A model generated the notes under the pieces. The model was not told the DNA's origin. It made no database searches and saw only the letters and a program-made list of their open reading frames with translations. Positions 8,899 to 17,282 of a stretch of DNA of 64,000 nt are shown here, piece by piece; the stretch's first letter is position 1, and each line of letters opens with the position of its first letter. The DNA is from Paenibacillus turpanensis (lineage in GTDB: Bacteria > Bacillota > Bacilli > Paenibacillales > YIM-B00363): NCBI RefSeq assembly GCF_011421635.1, contig NZ_WTLI01000003.1, forward strand, positions 124,001 to 188,000, in the 5' to 3' direction. Position numbers and translations under genes: made by a program.

Positions 8899-9354
8899 AT
8901 GGCAATGACAGGCAGCGATATTGCTGTATTTGCGCTGCTGCTTGCAGCGCTGCTTGTTTGGGCATACGTAATGTTTCGGAAGTGGTTGTTTCTGCCTCCT
9001 GAGGTTACCATACCGGTATCCGACGAGCCGATTGAAGTCAATGAGGCAGTCCTGCTTCTCGAAGAGGAAGGCTATGAGGTTGTAAATAAGAAGACTCAGG
9101 TCAAGGTGCATATCAAAATCGACGGAGCTCCGATTCCGCCTGGCCAGCTTTTTATCGATTATATCGCCAGAAAAGAGAACTCCTATTATCTTGTGAAGAT
9201 CGCCCGTGCCCGGAAGCCTTTGGAAATGACCGGCGCTGCGATTAGAGAAAGACTGCTGCCCTATGCTTATGTTTATGAAGAGGCTGAAGGGATACTCTAT
9301 GTCGATGTTCCGCAAAGGTCCATTCGACTGATCCAATTTGAGCTGGAATTATAA
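8899..9354 (+). CDS. Membrane-anchored protein of unknown function
   Basis: A 151-residue protein that I do not recognise. Residues 8-27 (IAVFALLLAALLVWAYVMF) form one membrane segment. The remainder is a soluble, mixed alpha/beta domain with EVNEAVLLLEEEGYEVVNKK, then KVHIKIDG, LFIDYIARKENSYYLVKIARA and YEEAEGILYVDVPQ. The start is the ATG after GAGAGGAGCGGGGGG; a second ATG two codons on is possible. The tlyA terminator lies upstream and argR 40 bases downstream, so it probably heads the argR-recN transcript. Confidence 0.75.
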   Translation: MAMTGSDIAVFALLLAALLVWAYVMFRKWLFLPPEVTIPVSDEPIEVNEAVLLLEEEGYEVVNKKTQVKVHIKIDGAPIPPGQLFIDYIARKENSYYLVKIARARKPLEMTGAAIRERLLPYAYVYEEAEGILYVDVPQRSIRLIQFELEL

Positions 9355-9394
9355 AAATTAACGTCCATTTAGAAAAGGTGGTTGCGAGGTTTAC

Positions 9395-9841
9395 ATGAAA
9401 GGACAACGACACATTAAAATCCGCGAAATCGTGACAAATCATGAGATTGAAACACAGGACGAGCTGGTGGATGCACTTCGCGAAGCTGGTTTTCAAGTCA
9501 CTCAAGCAACAGTATCTCGGGATATGAAGGAGCTGCATCTCGTTAAGGTGCCGCTAAACGATGGGCGCTACAAATATTCCTTGCCTGCGGACCCGCGCTA
9601 TAATCCACTGCAGAAGCTTAAGCGTGCTTTAGTGGATTACTTCGTGCAAATTGACCATGCCGACAACTTGGTCGTTATGAAATGCTTGCCAGGCACGGCT
9701 AACACCATTACCGAGCTGATCGATAACTTGGATTGGCCGGAGCTGATGGGGACGATTAGCGGAGATAATACGATTTTGCTCATCTGCCGTTCGAAAGAGC
9801 AAGGTGAAAAAATTTCCGAGCAAATTTTGGACATGCTCTGA
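9395..9841 (+). CDS. argR: Arginine repressor ArgR/AhrC
   Basis: A 148-residue regulator. The N-terminal winged helix contains [17 protein letters not shown]; the C-terminal hexamerisation and arginine-binding domain carries [11 protein letters not shown] and [14 protein letters not shown]. It represses arginine synthesis and activates catabolism when arginine is high. The ATG follows AAAAGGTGG with suitable spacing. Its place directly before recN is conserved in Firmicutes. All main family features are present. Confidence 0.96.
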   Translation: MKGQRHIKIREIVTNHEIETQDELVDALREAGFQVTQATVSRDMKELHLVKVPLNDGRYKYSLPADPRYNPLQKLKRALVDYFVQIDHADNLVVMKCLPGTANTITELIDNLDWPELMGTISGDNTILLICRSKEQGEKISEQILDML

Positions 9842-9865
9842 TAACAGGCTAACAGGAGGGAAATT

Positions 9866-11560
9866 ATGCTAAGTGAGCTTAGTATCCGCAATTTAGCGGT
9901 CATTGAGTCGCTTCAGGTGCAATTCGGCACTGGATTTCATGTGCTGTCCGGTGAAACCGGTGCGGGTAAATCGATTGTTATCGATGCGCTTTCGCTTGTC
10001 GCCGGTGGTCGCAGTTCTGCAGATCTTGTGCGATATGGCTGTGACAAGGCTGAAATTGAGGCGTTGTTTGATCTTCCGAAGGAGCATCCGCTTTGGATGG
10101 TGCTGGAAGGGCTTGGAATCGCTGCGGAGCGCGAAGATCCGGTCTTGATCCGTAGAGAGGTAACAAGCAGTGGGAAAAGCACCAGCAGAGTGAACGGTCA
10201 GCTGGTGAACCTGTCGATGCTGAAGGAAATCGGCGAGCACCTGATCAATATTCACGGCCAGCATGAGCACCAGTCTCTCCTTAAATCAGAGTTCCATTTG
10301 GAATGGTTGGATGCTTTCGGGGGAAGCACGGTTGCCAAGGCCAAAGCGAAGTACCAGGAAGAGTATAAGCATTATACTGCTCTAGTAAAAGAGTATGAAG
10401 AAGTACAAAAAGCGAACCGAAATGGACTGCAGCTTAGTGACATGTACCGCTTTCAGCTGCAAGAGATCGAAGCGGCCTCTCTTCGCCAAGGAGAAGATGA
10501 ATTACTTGCGGAAGAAAAACGCAAACTAGCGAATGCAGAGAAGCTGTATTCTGGTGTAGCTGATGCATACGAATCGCTTTACGGGAACAAACAAGGCTTG
10601 GAATCCGTAGGAAAGGCGCTACAAAAGCTGCAGGCTGCGGTGGCCTATGATCAAGCTGCTTTAAAGCCGATTTTGGATCAAGTCCAATCGGCGTATTATC
10701 AGCTGGAGGATGCGGTTCATGAGCTGCGGGCATATCGCGATCAAATTGAATTCAATCCGGTTCGTCTTGATGAAATTGAAAGCCGGCTAGCTTCGCTTAC
10801 CGGTTTGAAGCGCAAATACGGCGCGACCGTAGAGGATATTTTGGTCTATGCGGAAAAAATAGGTACGGAGCTCGACTACATCGACCGCAAAGATGAGAAG
10901 CTGGAGCAGCTGAGCGCTGCGCTGGAAAAGCAAAGAGCCGTCTTGATGCACTTGGGTGAAAGACTGTCGGAGGTCCGGAAGCAAAGCGCGCTTAAGCTCG
11001 CATCGCAAATTGAAACGCATTTGTCGGACCTGCACATGGAGAAAACGAGGTTTCAGGTCCAAATCGAACCGCTTCCGCAAGGAACCTTCGTCAAAACCGG
11101 TATCGATCAAGCGGAATTTATGATTTCACCGAACCCGGGCGAGCCTTTGAAGCCAATCGGCAAAATCGCTTCCGGCGGGGAGCTCTCACGGGTGATGCTC
11201 GCGATGAAATCGATCTTTGCTGCGATCGATCAAATTCCGGTTTTAGTTTTTGACGAGGTGGATACCGGGGTGAGCGGGCGTGCGGCGCAGGCCATCGCGG
11301 AAAAAATGTCACGTCTTTCCGAATACAGCCAGGTGTTCTCCATCACACATCTGCCTCAGGTTGCATGTATGGCTGACAGGCAGTACTTAATTCGTAAGCA
11401 CACCGAAAATGAACGTACATATACAACGGTACAGCTGCTGGAAAATGAGCAAAGGGCGGAAGAATTGGCACGCATGCTGGGCGGCGTAGAAATAACTGAA
11501 ACGACGCTTACGCACGCGAAAGAAATGTTAGTTCTGGCGGAAAACATGAAAAACCACTGA
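9866..11560 (+). CDS. recN: DNA repair protein RecN
   Basis: A 564-residue SMC-like ATPase. The N-terminus has the Walker A motif GETGAGKS (about 31-38), INIHGQHEHQSLL follows, then two long coiled-coil stretches. The C-terminal half has the signature ASGGELSRVMLAMK and Walker B with the D-loop VFDEVDTGVSGRAAQAI, and ends with SITHLPQVACMAD. RecN gathers double-strand break ends early in recombination repair. AGGAGG precedes the ATG, 24 bases after argR. Confidence 0.96.
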   Translation: MLSELSIRNLAVIESLQVQFGTGFHVLSGETGAGKSIVIDALSLVAGGRSSADLVRYGCDKAEIEALFDLPKEHPLWMVLEGLGIAAEREDPVLIRREVTSSGKSTSRVNGQLVNLSMLKEIGEHLINIHGQHEHQSLLKSEFHLEWLDAFGGSTVAKAKAKYQEEYKHYTALVKEYEEVQKANRNGLQLSDMYRFQLQEIEAASLRQGEDELLAEEKRKLANAEKLYSGVADAYESLYGNKQGLESVGKALQKLQAAVAYDQAALKPILDQVQSAYYQLEDAVHELRAYRDQIEFNPVRLDEIESRLASLTGLKRKYGATVEDILVYAEKIGTELDYIDRKDEKLEQLSAALEKQRAVLMHLGERLSEVRKQSALKLASQIETHLSDLHMEKTRFQVQIEPLPQGTFVKTGIDQAEFMISPNPGEPLKPIGKIASGGELSRVMLAMKSIFAAIDQIPVLVFDEVDTGVSGRAAQAIAEKMSRLSEYSQVFSITHLPQVACMADRQYLIRKHTENERTYTTVQLLENEQRAEELARMLGGVEITETTLTHAKEMLVLAENMKNH

Positions 11561-11688
11561 CTTATAGGAAAGCAAGGAATGATGTTTCAGTAATAAAACA
11601 TATAGGGCGGGGTACCTTATAGGTACGCAAATGGCGATCACCTTTTTCGTCAAGCGAAAAACAAAAAGCATAGGGAGGGTGATGCAGC

Positions 11689-13017
11689 TTGAAGTCCAAC
11701 AACCGGAGGCGTCTTGCCGGACTCCTGCTAGTGTTTTGCGTATGCTTATTATGTACGACCGCCCCTTTCCAGCAGTTTGCTTCATTTCCCCATGAGCTGA
11801 GGCTTTTTGACGGCCAAAGCAAGCAGCTTCATTTAAGCATGCCGGTCAGTGCCGACGTATCGGTGGATAACCCGGATTTGCTGCGGGTGAACGGCCATAT
11901 ACAGCACTCCTTCAAAGTTAATTTAAATGAACCGATTTCTTTGGACTCCCGGCATTCGGGTCAAGCACAGATGAAGCTGAAGCTTTTCGGAAAGATTCCG
12001 TTAAAAACGTTAACAGTCAACATTGTGCCTGATCTAAAAGTGATTCCGGGCGGCCAAACGATCGGTGTGAAGCTGAAATCGGCCGGAGTGCTCGTTGTAG
12101 GGCATCATTTAATACCGGGGAAAGACGGACAAAAGGTTTCACCGGGCGAAAAAGCAAAGCTACAATTAGGTGATCTAATCACCGAAATGAACGGTGTGAA
12201 AATTGTTGATGTGACAAAGGTATCCCCCCTTGTGGAGGAAGCTGGAAAATCGGGAAAACCAATCAAGCTGAAGGTTCAGCGAAACGGAAAAACCTTCGAT
12301 ACAGAAATTACTCCAGAGTATGATGAAAATGAAAAAACCTATCGTCTCGGTTTGTACATCCGTGATTCTGCAGCCGGTGTAGGAACCTTGACATTTTATG
12401 CCCCGGACCATGGTGTTTATGGTGCCTTGGGTCACGTAATAACTGATATGGACACGCAAACGCCAATCGTTGTCGGCGGCGGTGAAATAGTACCGTCCAA
12501 CGTGACTTCGATTTCGAAAAGCCAAAACGGCGAGCCTGGCGAAAAACGGGCGCACCTTATTCGGGAAGATCAAGTCATGGGTAACATCGAAAGAAACACG
12601 GATTTCGGTATTTTCGGAAGAATGTACAAGGCACCGGAGAAAAATGAATTTAACGAGCCGGTACCGGTCGCTTTTGCCGAAGAAATTACCGAAGGACCTG
12701 CTCATATATACACAGTCGTCGAAGGGCAGAAGGTTGAAAAATTCGATATCGAGGTCGTTCATGTTGCCAAGCAGGATGCACCGGCAACAAAAGGAATGGT
12801 CATCAAAATTACGGATCCGAAGCTTCTTTCCAAAACTGGAGGAATCGTTCAAGGGATGAGCGGCAGCCCTATCATCCAAAACGGTAAGCTGATCGGGGCA
12901 GTAACACATGTTTTTGTCAATGATCCAAGCTCCGGCTACGGCTGCTTTGTAGAGTGGATGCTTCGCGACGCAGGCATAATGATCGGTCCGTCCGCACAAA
13001 ATCCTAAGGCTAGCTAA
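11689..13017 (+). CDS. spoIVB: SpoIVB peptidase (stage IV sporulation protein B)
   Basis: A 442-residue S55 serine peptidase. Residues 9-27 form a signal/membrane segment, a PDZ domain spans roughly 110-200 (VSPGEKAKLQLGDLITEMNG) and the peptidase domain holds the histidine motif GALGHVITDMD and the serine motif GMSGSPIIQNGK. The forespore secretes it across the inner spore membrane, where it triggers pro-sigma-K processing. The start is TTG nine bases after GGGAGG. The leader 11561-11688 contains a perfect GTACC/GGTAC dyad (11612-11626) and a second hairpin (11643-11661). A weak sigma-G-like pair (GAATG at 11577, CATATAG at 11599) is visible but unproven. Confidence 0.95.
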   Translation: MKSNNRRRLAGLLLVFCVCLLCTTAPFQQFASFPHELRLFDGQSKQLHLSMPVSADVSVDNPDLLRVNGHIQHSFKVNLNEPISLDSRHSGQAQMKLKLFGKIPLKTLTVNIVPDLKVIPGGQTIGVKLKSAGVLVVGHHLIPGKDGQKVSPGEKAKLQLGDLITEMNGVKIVDVTKVSPLVEEAGKSGKPIKLKVQRNGKTFDTEITPEYDENEKTYRLGLYIRDSAAGVGTLTFYAPDHGVYGALGHVITDMDTQTPIVVGGGEIVPSNVTSISKSQNGEPGEKRAHLIREDQVMGNIERNTDFGIFGRMYKAPEKNEFNEPVPVAFAEEITEGPAHIYTVVEGQKVEKFDIEVVHVAKQDAPATKGMVIKITDPKLLSKTGGIVQGMSGSPIIQNGKLIGAVTHVFVNDPSSGYGCFVEWMLRDAGIMIGPSAQNPKAS

Positions 13018-13036
13018 CAGCGCCTTAGGATTTCTT
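13001..13036 (+). terminator. Terminator overlapping the end of spoIVB
   Basis: A ten-base perfect stem ATCCTAAGGC (13001-13010) with GCCTTAGGAT (13022-13031). The loop includes the spoIVB stop codon; only a short T-rich tail follows. Confidence 0.65.
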
Positions 13037-13063
13037 GATGGTAAAAAAACAAAAAATAAATTT

Positions 13064-13099
13064 TTCGACAGAAGGAATTTATAATTCGTTGTCGAAAAC
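13064..13099 (+). promoter_or_regulatory. spo0A promoter: sigma-H elements and two 0A boxes
   Basis: A sigma-H-like -35 (AAGGAATT at 13072-13079) and -10 (GTCGAAAA at 13091-13098) are separated by 11 bases, within the sigma-H spacing rule. Perfect 0A-box cores flank them: TTCGACA (reverse) at 13064-13070 and TGTCGAA (forward) at 13090-13096. The forward box overlaps the -10. This suggests that Spo0A~P controls its own gene at the switch to sporulation. Confidence 0.75.
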
Positions 13100-13141
13100 A
13101 TAATAATTAGAAGACCATTACTGTTGAGGAGGACGTACGTT

Positions 13142-13948
13142 TTGCAAAAAATAGAGGTTTTGCTAGCAGATGACAACCGGGAATTCACGAATCTTCTTTC
13201 CGAATATATCGCGGATCAGGAAGATATGTCCGTCATTGGAACCGCTTATAACGGTGACGAGGTATTACGTTTGATCGAACAAGAACAGAAGATCCCGGAT
13301 GTTCTTATTTTAGATATTATTATGCCGCATCTTGACGGCTTAGGTGTACTGGAACGCCTGAAGGACATGAACATACAGCCGCAGCCAAAGATCATTATGC
13401 TGACTGCATTTGGTCAAGAAAATATTACCCAGAAGGCTGTGCAATTGGGAGCATCCTACTACATATTGAAGCCATTTGATATGGAGGTGCTCACCAACCG
13501 CATTCGCCAGCTCGCTTCGCCAGGCTCTGCTATGAAATCAGCGTCAAGCGCAGTTCGCAGGCCGGTTACTGCAGCTGCTCCTGTACCGAAGGGACGCAAT
13601 CTGGATGCGAATATTACAAGCATCATCCACGAAATCGGCGTTCCTGCACATATTAAAGGGTACCAGTACCTCCGTGACGCCATCACGATGGTGTACAACA
13701 ATATTGAGCTGCTGGGCGCCATTACAAAGTCGCTTTATCCGGCGATTGCCGAAAAATACCGCACGACGCCGAGCCGTGTAGAACGCGCCATTCGTCACGC
13801 GATTGAAGTCGCTTGGACGCGCGGCAACATCGACAGCATCAGTCACCTGTTTGGTTACACGATCAACATTTCCAAGGCAAAGCCAACCAATAGCGAATTT
13901 ATCGCGATGGTGGCCGACAAGCTGCGGATTGAGCATAAAGTGAGCTGA
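13142..13948 (+). CDS. spo0A: Sporulation master regulator Spo0A
   Basis: A 268-residue response regulator. The receiver domain has the acidic pocket ADDNREF (D10, D11), phospho-acceptor D58 in [12 protein letters not shown] and lysine K110 in ILKPFD. An Ala/Pro-rich linker follows, then the Spo0A effector domain with the recognition helix region [17 protein letters not shown] and [13 protein letters not shown]. Spo0A~P opens sporulation by controlling spoIIA, spoIIE, spoIIG and abrB. The TTG start nine bases after GAGGAGG matches the length of known Spo0A; the TTG at 13124 lies upstream of that ribosome site and is unlikely. Confidence 0.97.
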   Translation: MQKIEVLLADDNREFTNLLSEYIADQEDMSVIGTAYNGDEVLRLIEQEQKIPDVLILDIIMPHLDGLGVLERLKDMNIQPQPKIIMLTAFGQENITQKAVQLGASYYILKPFDMEVLTNRIRQLASPGSAMKSASSAVRRPVTAAAPVPKGRNLDANITSIIHEIGVPAHIKGYQYLRDAITMVYNNIELLGAITKSLYPAIAEKYRTTPSRVERAIRHAIEVAWTRGNIDSISHLFGYTINISKAKPTNSEFIAMVADKLRIEHKVS

Positions 13949-13960
13949 ACTGCGACACGA

Positions 13961-13995
13961 CCCGATAAACCTTAAAGGTTTATCGGGTTTTATTA
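13961..13995 (+). terminator. Terminator after spo0A
   Basis: A nearly continuous perfect inverted repeat, CCCGATAAACCTT (13961-13973) with AAGGTTTATCGGG (13975-13987), then TTTTATTATT. Confidence 0.9.
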
Positions 13996-14064
13996 TTTGC
14001 GGCAACAAAATGTCATTCCAGGCCGTTTATGTTGTATGACCTTAGAAAATGAAAGGAACGAACT

Positions 14065-14754
14065 ATGATGAGACGGCTGGTTGTATTGGTTTTCATTGTT
14101 GTCATGATTTCAGCGGGGCTGTACTATGATGCAAGCAGCTCGAGGCTTACGGCCCGGTCATCGGGCACTCAGGAATACTTTTCGTTAGAAGATGTTCAAC
14201 ATGCATTTGCTGAAGCTGGATTAAACCTGTCCCCTTTAGAATTGGAAAAGCTGGAGAATGCGGTCCGTTTATTGGAACGCGATTCAAATGAAAAACATGC
14301 CGATCCAGCCAAAGTGCCGGTGCCGGAAATTCGATGGAATGATGAAACGATTCCGGTTGTTCGCGGCTCCTATTGCTGGTCGTATAAAAATTCGGGTACT
14401 TGCGCTGACACGGCCCCTCCTTACGAATTGGTGAAAAAGAATGTGCCCGTTGCTGCTGCTCCAAATGCGGAATTGACGATCACGTTTGATCGCCCTCCTG
14501 TAGAGTTCGGAATCAATTTATGGGTGAATCATCAGCCGAAAACCGCCGATTTAAGGGGAAATAAGCTCACGCTGCCTGCTGAAGAGGGGATCTATATCTA
14601 TGATGTATATGGACATTGGCCGTCAGGAAGTGCTAGCTATGCTTTTGCAGTGGAAGTCAAAGCTCTGGAAGTCACCGAAGATTATTTGAGGGCTCTGCAG
14701 ACGGCAAACGGATTTTTAGAGTTGGGTTGCCTTATCCGCACAGGGAAGGGTTGA
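14065..14754 (+). CDS. Secreted or membrane-anchored protein of unknown function
   Basis: A 229-residue protein with an N-terminal hydrophobic segment (residues 4-21), which is either a signal peptide or an anchor. Residues about 30-75 are helical and charged. The centre has a two-cysteine motif, VRGSYCWSYKNSGTCAD (about 99-115), followed by a beta-rich region with FDRPPVEFGINLWV and ending in SYAFAVEVKAL, a pattern typical of extracellular Ig-like folds. I do not recognise a characterised family. An AAAGGAAC ribosome site precedes the ATG. It lies alone between the spo0A terminator and the padR promoter. Confidence 0.75.
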   Translation: MMRRLVVLVFIVVMISAGLYYDASSSRLTARSSGTQEYFSLEDVQHAFAEAGLNLSPLELEKLENAVRLLERDSNEKHADPAKVPVPEIRWNDETIPVVRGSYCWSYKNSGTCADTAPPYELVKKNVPVAAAPNAELTITFDRPPVEFGINLWVNHQPKTADLRGNKLTLPAEEGIYIYDVYGHWPSGSASYAFAVEVKALEVTEDYLRALQTANGFLELGCLIRTGKG

Positions 14755-14872
14755 AGCTGGAAGTAATTAAGGTTGGAACTAACACTTGGGGAGAAGGCGT
14801 GTGGAAGGGAAATAACCTACCGTAGCCTATACGCCAATACGTTCTGTGTAGAAGACAACCATTCGGAACCTA

Positions 14873-14901
14873 TTGTCATCTCGATTCAAACACTATATAA
14901 T
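14873..14901 (+). promoter_or_regulatory. Sigma-A promoter upstream of padR
   Basis: TTGTCA (14873-14878) and TATAAT (14896-14901) with an ideal 17-base spacer. The predicted start is near 14908, about 78 bases before the padR ATG. Confidence 0.8.
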
Positions 14902-14910
14902 AAAACCAAT

Positions 14911-14941
14911 GCTATCTTGCAAAACAAGGTAGCTGTTTTTT
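14911..14941 (+). promoter_or_regulatory. Dyad in the padR leader: operator or attenuator
   Basis: An imperfect palindrome GCTATCTTG-CAAAA-CAAGGTAGC (14911-14933) begins a few bases after the predicted transcript start and is followed by TGTTTTTT. A half-site copy, ACTACCTTGT, recurs at 14949-14958. The dyad could be a PadR operator giving autoregulation. The hairpin plus T run could equally act as an intrinsic terminator in the leader. Confidence 0.6.
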
Positions 14942-14985
14942 CGGCTCACTACCTTGTAATGCATAATACTAAAAGGAATGATGTG

Positions 14986-15318
14986 ATGTCATTACGAAGC
15001 CAGCTGTTAAAAGGTGTATTGGAAGGCTGTATTTTGTCTCTTATTGAAAGGGAATCAACGTACGGCTATGAACTGTCTCAAAAGCTGCAGCAATATGGGT
15101 TAAACGATGTAAGCGAAGGATCGATTTACCCAATCCTGCTCCGGCTTCAAAAGGAGCTGCTAATTGAAGGAGAGATGAAAGACTCGCCTAACGGGCCGAA
15201 GCGCAAATATTACAAGCTGACCGACCGCGGCCGCGATACTTTGCTGGATTTTCAAAAGGAATGGAGCAGTATTGCACGGCCAGTAGAAAAAATGCTCGAT
15301 GGAAAGGATGGAGGATGA
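14986..15318 (+). CDS. PadR-family transcriptional regulator
   Basis: A 110-residue winged-helix regulator: LLKGVLEGCILSLIERESTY, GYELSQKL, VSEGSIYPILLRLQKELLI and KRKYYKLTDRGRDTL, the PadR pattern. The ATG at 14986 follows AAAGGAATGATG. A longer frame upstream (from 14773) would run through the promoter and dyad and is rejected. The stop lies just before the next gene, a DUF1129 membrane protein. PadR proteins commonly pair with such a membrane gene and repress their own operon; the inducer is not evident. Confidence 0.9.
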   Translation: MSLRSQLLKGVLEGCILSLIERESTYGYELSQKLQQYGLNDVSEGSIYPILLRLQKELLIEGEMKDSPNGPKRKYYKLTDRGRDTLLDFQKEWSSIARPVEKMLDGKDGG

Positions 15319-15322
15319 ACAT

Positions 15323-16000
15323 ATGAATACCAAAGAGCTGATTCGTCTGAATAATGAAAAGCGTAAACAGCTTACCGCTGAAAATGCGGCTTATTACGAA
15401 AAGTTGCTTGTTTATGTTCGAGCCGAAATGCTGCTATCCGAGCAGCGTTCGGAGGAGCTTTTGATGGAGCTGCTGGATCATTTGCTCGATGCTCAAGCGG
15501 AAGGAAAAAGTGCGAATCAAATTTTTGGCAGCGATCCGCAGCAGTACTGCAGGGATTTAATCGGCAGCTTGCCGAAGGAAAATACGAAAAATGCCGCGGG
15601 CTTTGTCATTTTTTTATTGCTTCAATTTGCAGCATGGATGCTGCTTACTTATGGCGGGGTCATGGTCATCCAAAATATGATGGGGCATCCGGTTGAATCC
15701 GTATATTTAGGTACGGCTGTGGTACGGTTTTTGATTCAAGCGGTTCTGATCGGATTCATTGTCTTTCTGGTGCTAAAATTGGTGCAGCGCTCGATCTACA
15801 GTACCATGGGCAAGTGGAAAGAAAGAATAGTCGTATTTTTATGTTCAACGGCTGCGGTTGCCGCATTCTTTTTGATCCCTCGAATGATCCCAAGCTTTGG
15901 TCCCACGATTCATCCCAACGGTTGGAGTTATGTCGCTGTCGGTGCTGTATTGTTGTTTATTACGATATGGGCGAATCGCAAGCTCCATTTTACAAAATAA
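15323..16000 (+). CDS. DUF1129-like multi-pass membrane protein
   Basis: A 225-residue protein with a helical cytoplasmic N-terminal part. MNTKELIRLNNEKRKQLT and an acidic helix lead to the short motif FGSDPQQYCRDLIGSLPKE. Four or so membrane segments follow (about 95-117, 130-155, 172-188 and 200-220). This is the layout of DUF1129/DUF1700-type proteins encoded with PadR regulators. Its start ATG follows GGATGGAGGATG, inside the end of the padR frame, so the pair is translationally coupled. Function is unknown; a role in sensing or answering membrane stress is only an inference from such pairs. Confidence 0.7.
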   Translation: MNTKELIRLNNEKRKQLTAENAAYYEKLLVYVRAEMLLSEQRSEELLMELLDHLLDAQAEGKSANQIFGSDPQQYCRDLIGSLPKENTKNAAGFVIFLLLQFAAWMLLTYGGVMVIQNMMGHPVESVYLGTAVVRFLIQAVLIGFIVFLVLKLVQRSIYSTMGKWKERIVVFLCSTAAVAAFFLIPRMIPSFGPTIHPNGWSYVAVGAVLLFITIWANRKLHFTK

Positions 16001-16092
16001 GGATATGTTTCCTTTGCAACCTCTGCGATTGATCGGGCGTCTATAGCGGTAGACCGAGGATGAACCTCACTGCCAAAGGAGATTAAACAAGA

Positions 16093-16857
16093 ATGAGAAA
16101 GCTGCTTTATGTACTTGCACTTATGGGAATGGTCGCTGCAGGCTGCCAAGGGCCACGATCTGCGGAGCCGCAAGCAGAAAAATCGGAGCTGCAGTCATCG
16201 CCGGCTGCGGAAACAGAGGTCAATATCCCGTTTGTACCGCAAGACGTTTCTACAGAACAAAAAGTAACGGAAATGAGCGCTTCCGGGTTGGAGCAGCTTA
16301 TTTTACAAAAGCAGATTGGTCCGGATACATTGTATTTTTACACGAAAAAAGAAGATACTGAACATATATATGCTGCGATGAAACGAAATGAAAAGCTGTT
16401 CGGCCTTGGTCCCGTGGCAGGAGCGGCTTACGCCTCCTCCGATCTCCTGGGGTCGGGGGTATGGACCCAATACGGCAAGTCGCTGTTGAAAATAACCGGA
16501 CCTTACGGTGCGAATTATGCAGAGACGAATTATTTTGAACTTGTGGATGGCAAGGTAAAGCCGTTCTTTAAGGTGGACACAGGAATGGCCGAGGAAACGG
16601 ATTTGGACCATGACGGGACGGCTGAAATTATTTCGTCTCACGGTTTACCCATGCAGGCCATCATTTATCAATGGCAGGGCGACCATTTTGGGCAAATTAA
16701 TATCGGGGAGCTGTTGGGGGCCTATTCGGTCTCGGTAGACGTTCGGACGAAAACGATTCAGGCGCAGCAGAAAGAAGGAAGTCCGCAAGAGGTGTATGCC
16801 TTCAGGAAAAATGACTTGCTGAAGCTGGCTGGAGAAGCTTCTAAAGCTAATCCGTAA
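16093..16857 (+). CDS. Lipoprotein of unknown function with an EF-hand-like loop
   Basis: A 254-residue protein. The lipobox MVAAGC at residues 13-18 marks a lipoprotein signal, followed by a disordered Ser/Glu/Pro stretch to about 50. The mature domain contains an acidic loop, ETDLDHDGTAEIISS (about 175-189), like calcium-binding loops of FG-GAP/VCBS-type repeats. I do not recognise a named family. AAAGGAG precedes the ATG. It sits between the PadR unit and an HNH gene 15 bases on, so the two may share a transcript. It is probably on the outer face of the membrane. Confidence 0.75.
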   Translation: MRKLLYVLALMGMVAAGCQGPRSAEPQAEKSELQSSPAAETEVNIPFVPQDVSTEQKVTEMSASGLEQLILQKQIGPDTLYFYTKKEDTEHIYAAMKRNEKLFGLGPVAGAAYASSDLLGSGVWTQYGKSLLKITGPYGANYAETNYFELVDGKVKPFFKVDTGMAEETDLDHDGTAEIISSHGLPMQAIIYQWQGDHFGQINIGELLGAYSVSVDVRTKTIQAQQKEGSPQEVYAFRKNDLLKLAGEASKANP

Positions 16858-16872
16858 GTTGCGGGAGGAACT

Positions 16873-17181
16873 ATGGGAAAACGCAGCGACAAGCTTGGGG
16901 TTTGCGAGCTGTGCGGCCGGGAGAATATCGTAACGACCGTACATCATCTCACGCCGAAGGAACGTGGGGGGACGCTTCTTCCAACGGCAGATTTCTGCAT
17001 TGCGTGCCATAAGCAGGTGCATGCTTTGTTTACAAATGCCCAGCTGGAGCAAGGTCTTAACACGATCGAAGCGCTTCGTGCAAACGAGCAGCTGTCTGCG
17101 TATTTAAAATGGATCGTAAAGCAGCCTTCTTCCGCTGTGCCGCGGGTAAAAAAATCAAAAGCGGTGCGTTCCGGCCGGTAG
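16873..17181 (+). CDS. HNH-family zinc-binding protein
   Basis: A 102-residue protein with the HNH/zinc arrangement CELCGRENIVTTVHHLTPKE ... CIACHKQVHALF. Two CxxC pairs would hold zinc, and the HH and HKQVH motifs place the catalytic histidines. Such small HNH proteins are found widely and are probably nucleases, but the substrate is unknown. GGGAGG precedes the ATG. The C-terminal tail is basic (RVKKSKAVRSGR), consistent with nucleic-acid binding. No phage or restriction genes lie nearby. Confidence 0.8.
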   Translation: MGKRSDKLGVCELCGRENIVTTVHHLTPKERGGTLLPTADFCIACHKQVHALFTNAQLEQGLNTIEALRANEQLSAYLKWIVKQPSSAVPRVKKSKAVRSGR

Positions 17182-17282
17182 CCGGGGCGCATTTTTTTGT
17201 ACAATAGGGCAAGGTTTACACAGCCTGTTCCCATGTGTTATAGTAGCAATTGTTCGTATTTTCGTCGTTATTATCTTCGTAA

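Noticed and set aside
14773..14985. N-terminal extension of the PadR gene
   Set aside because: It would run through a good promoter and a dyad; the ATG at 14986 has its own ribosome site and matches the PadR start.
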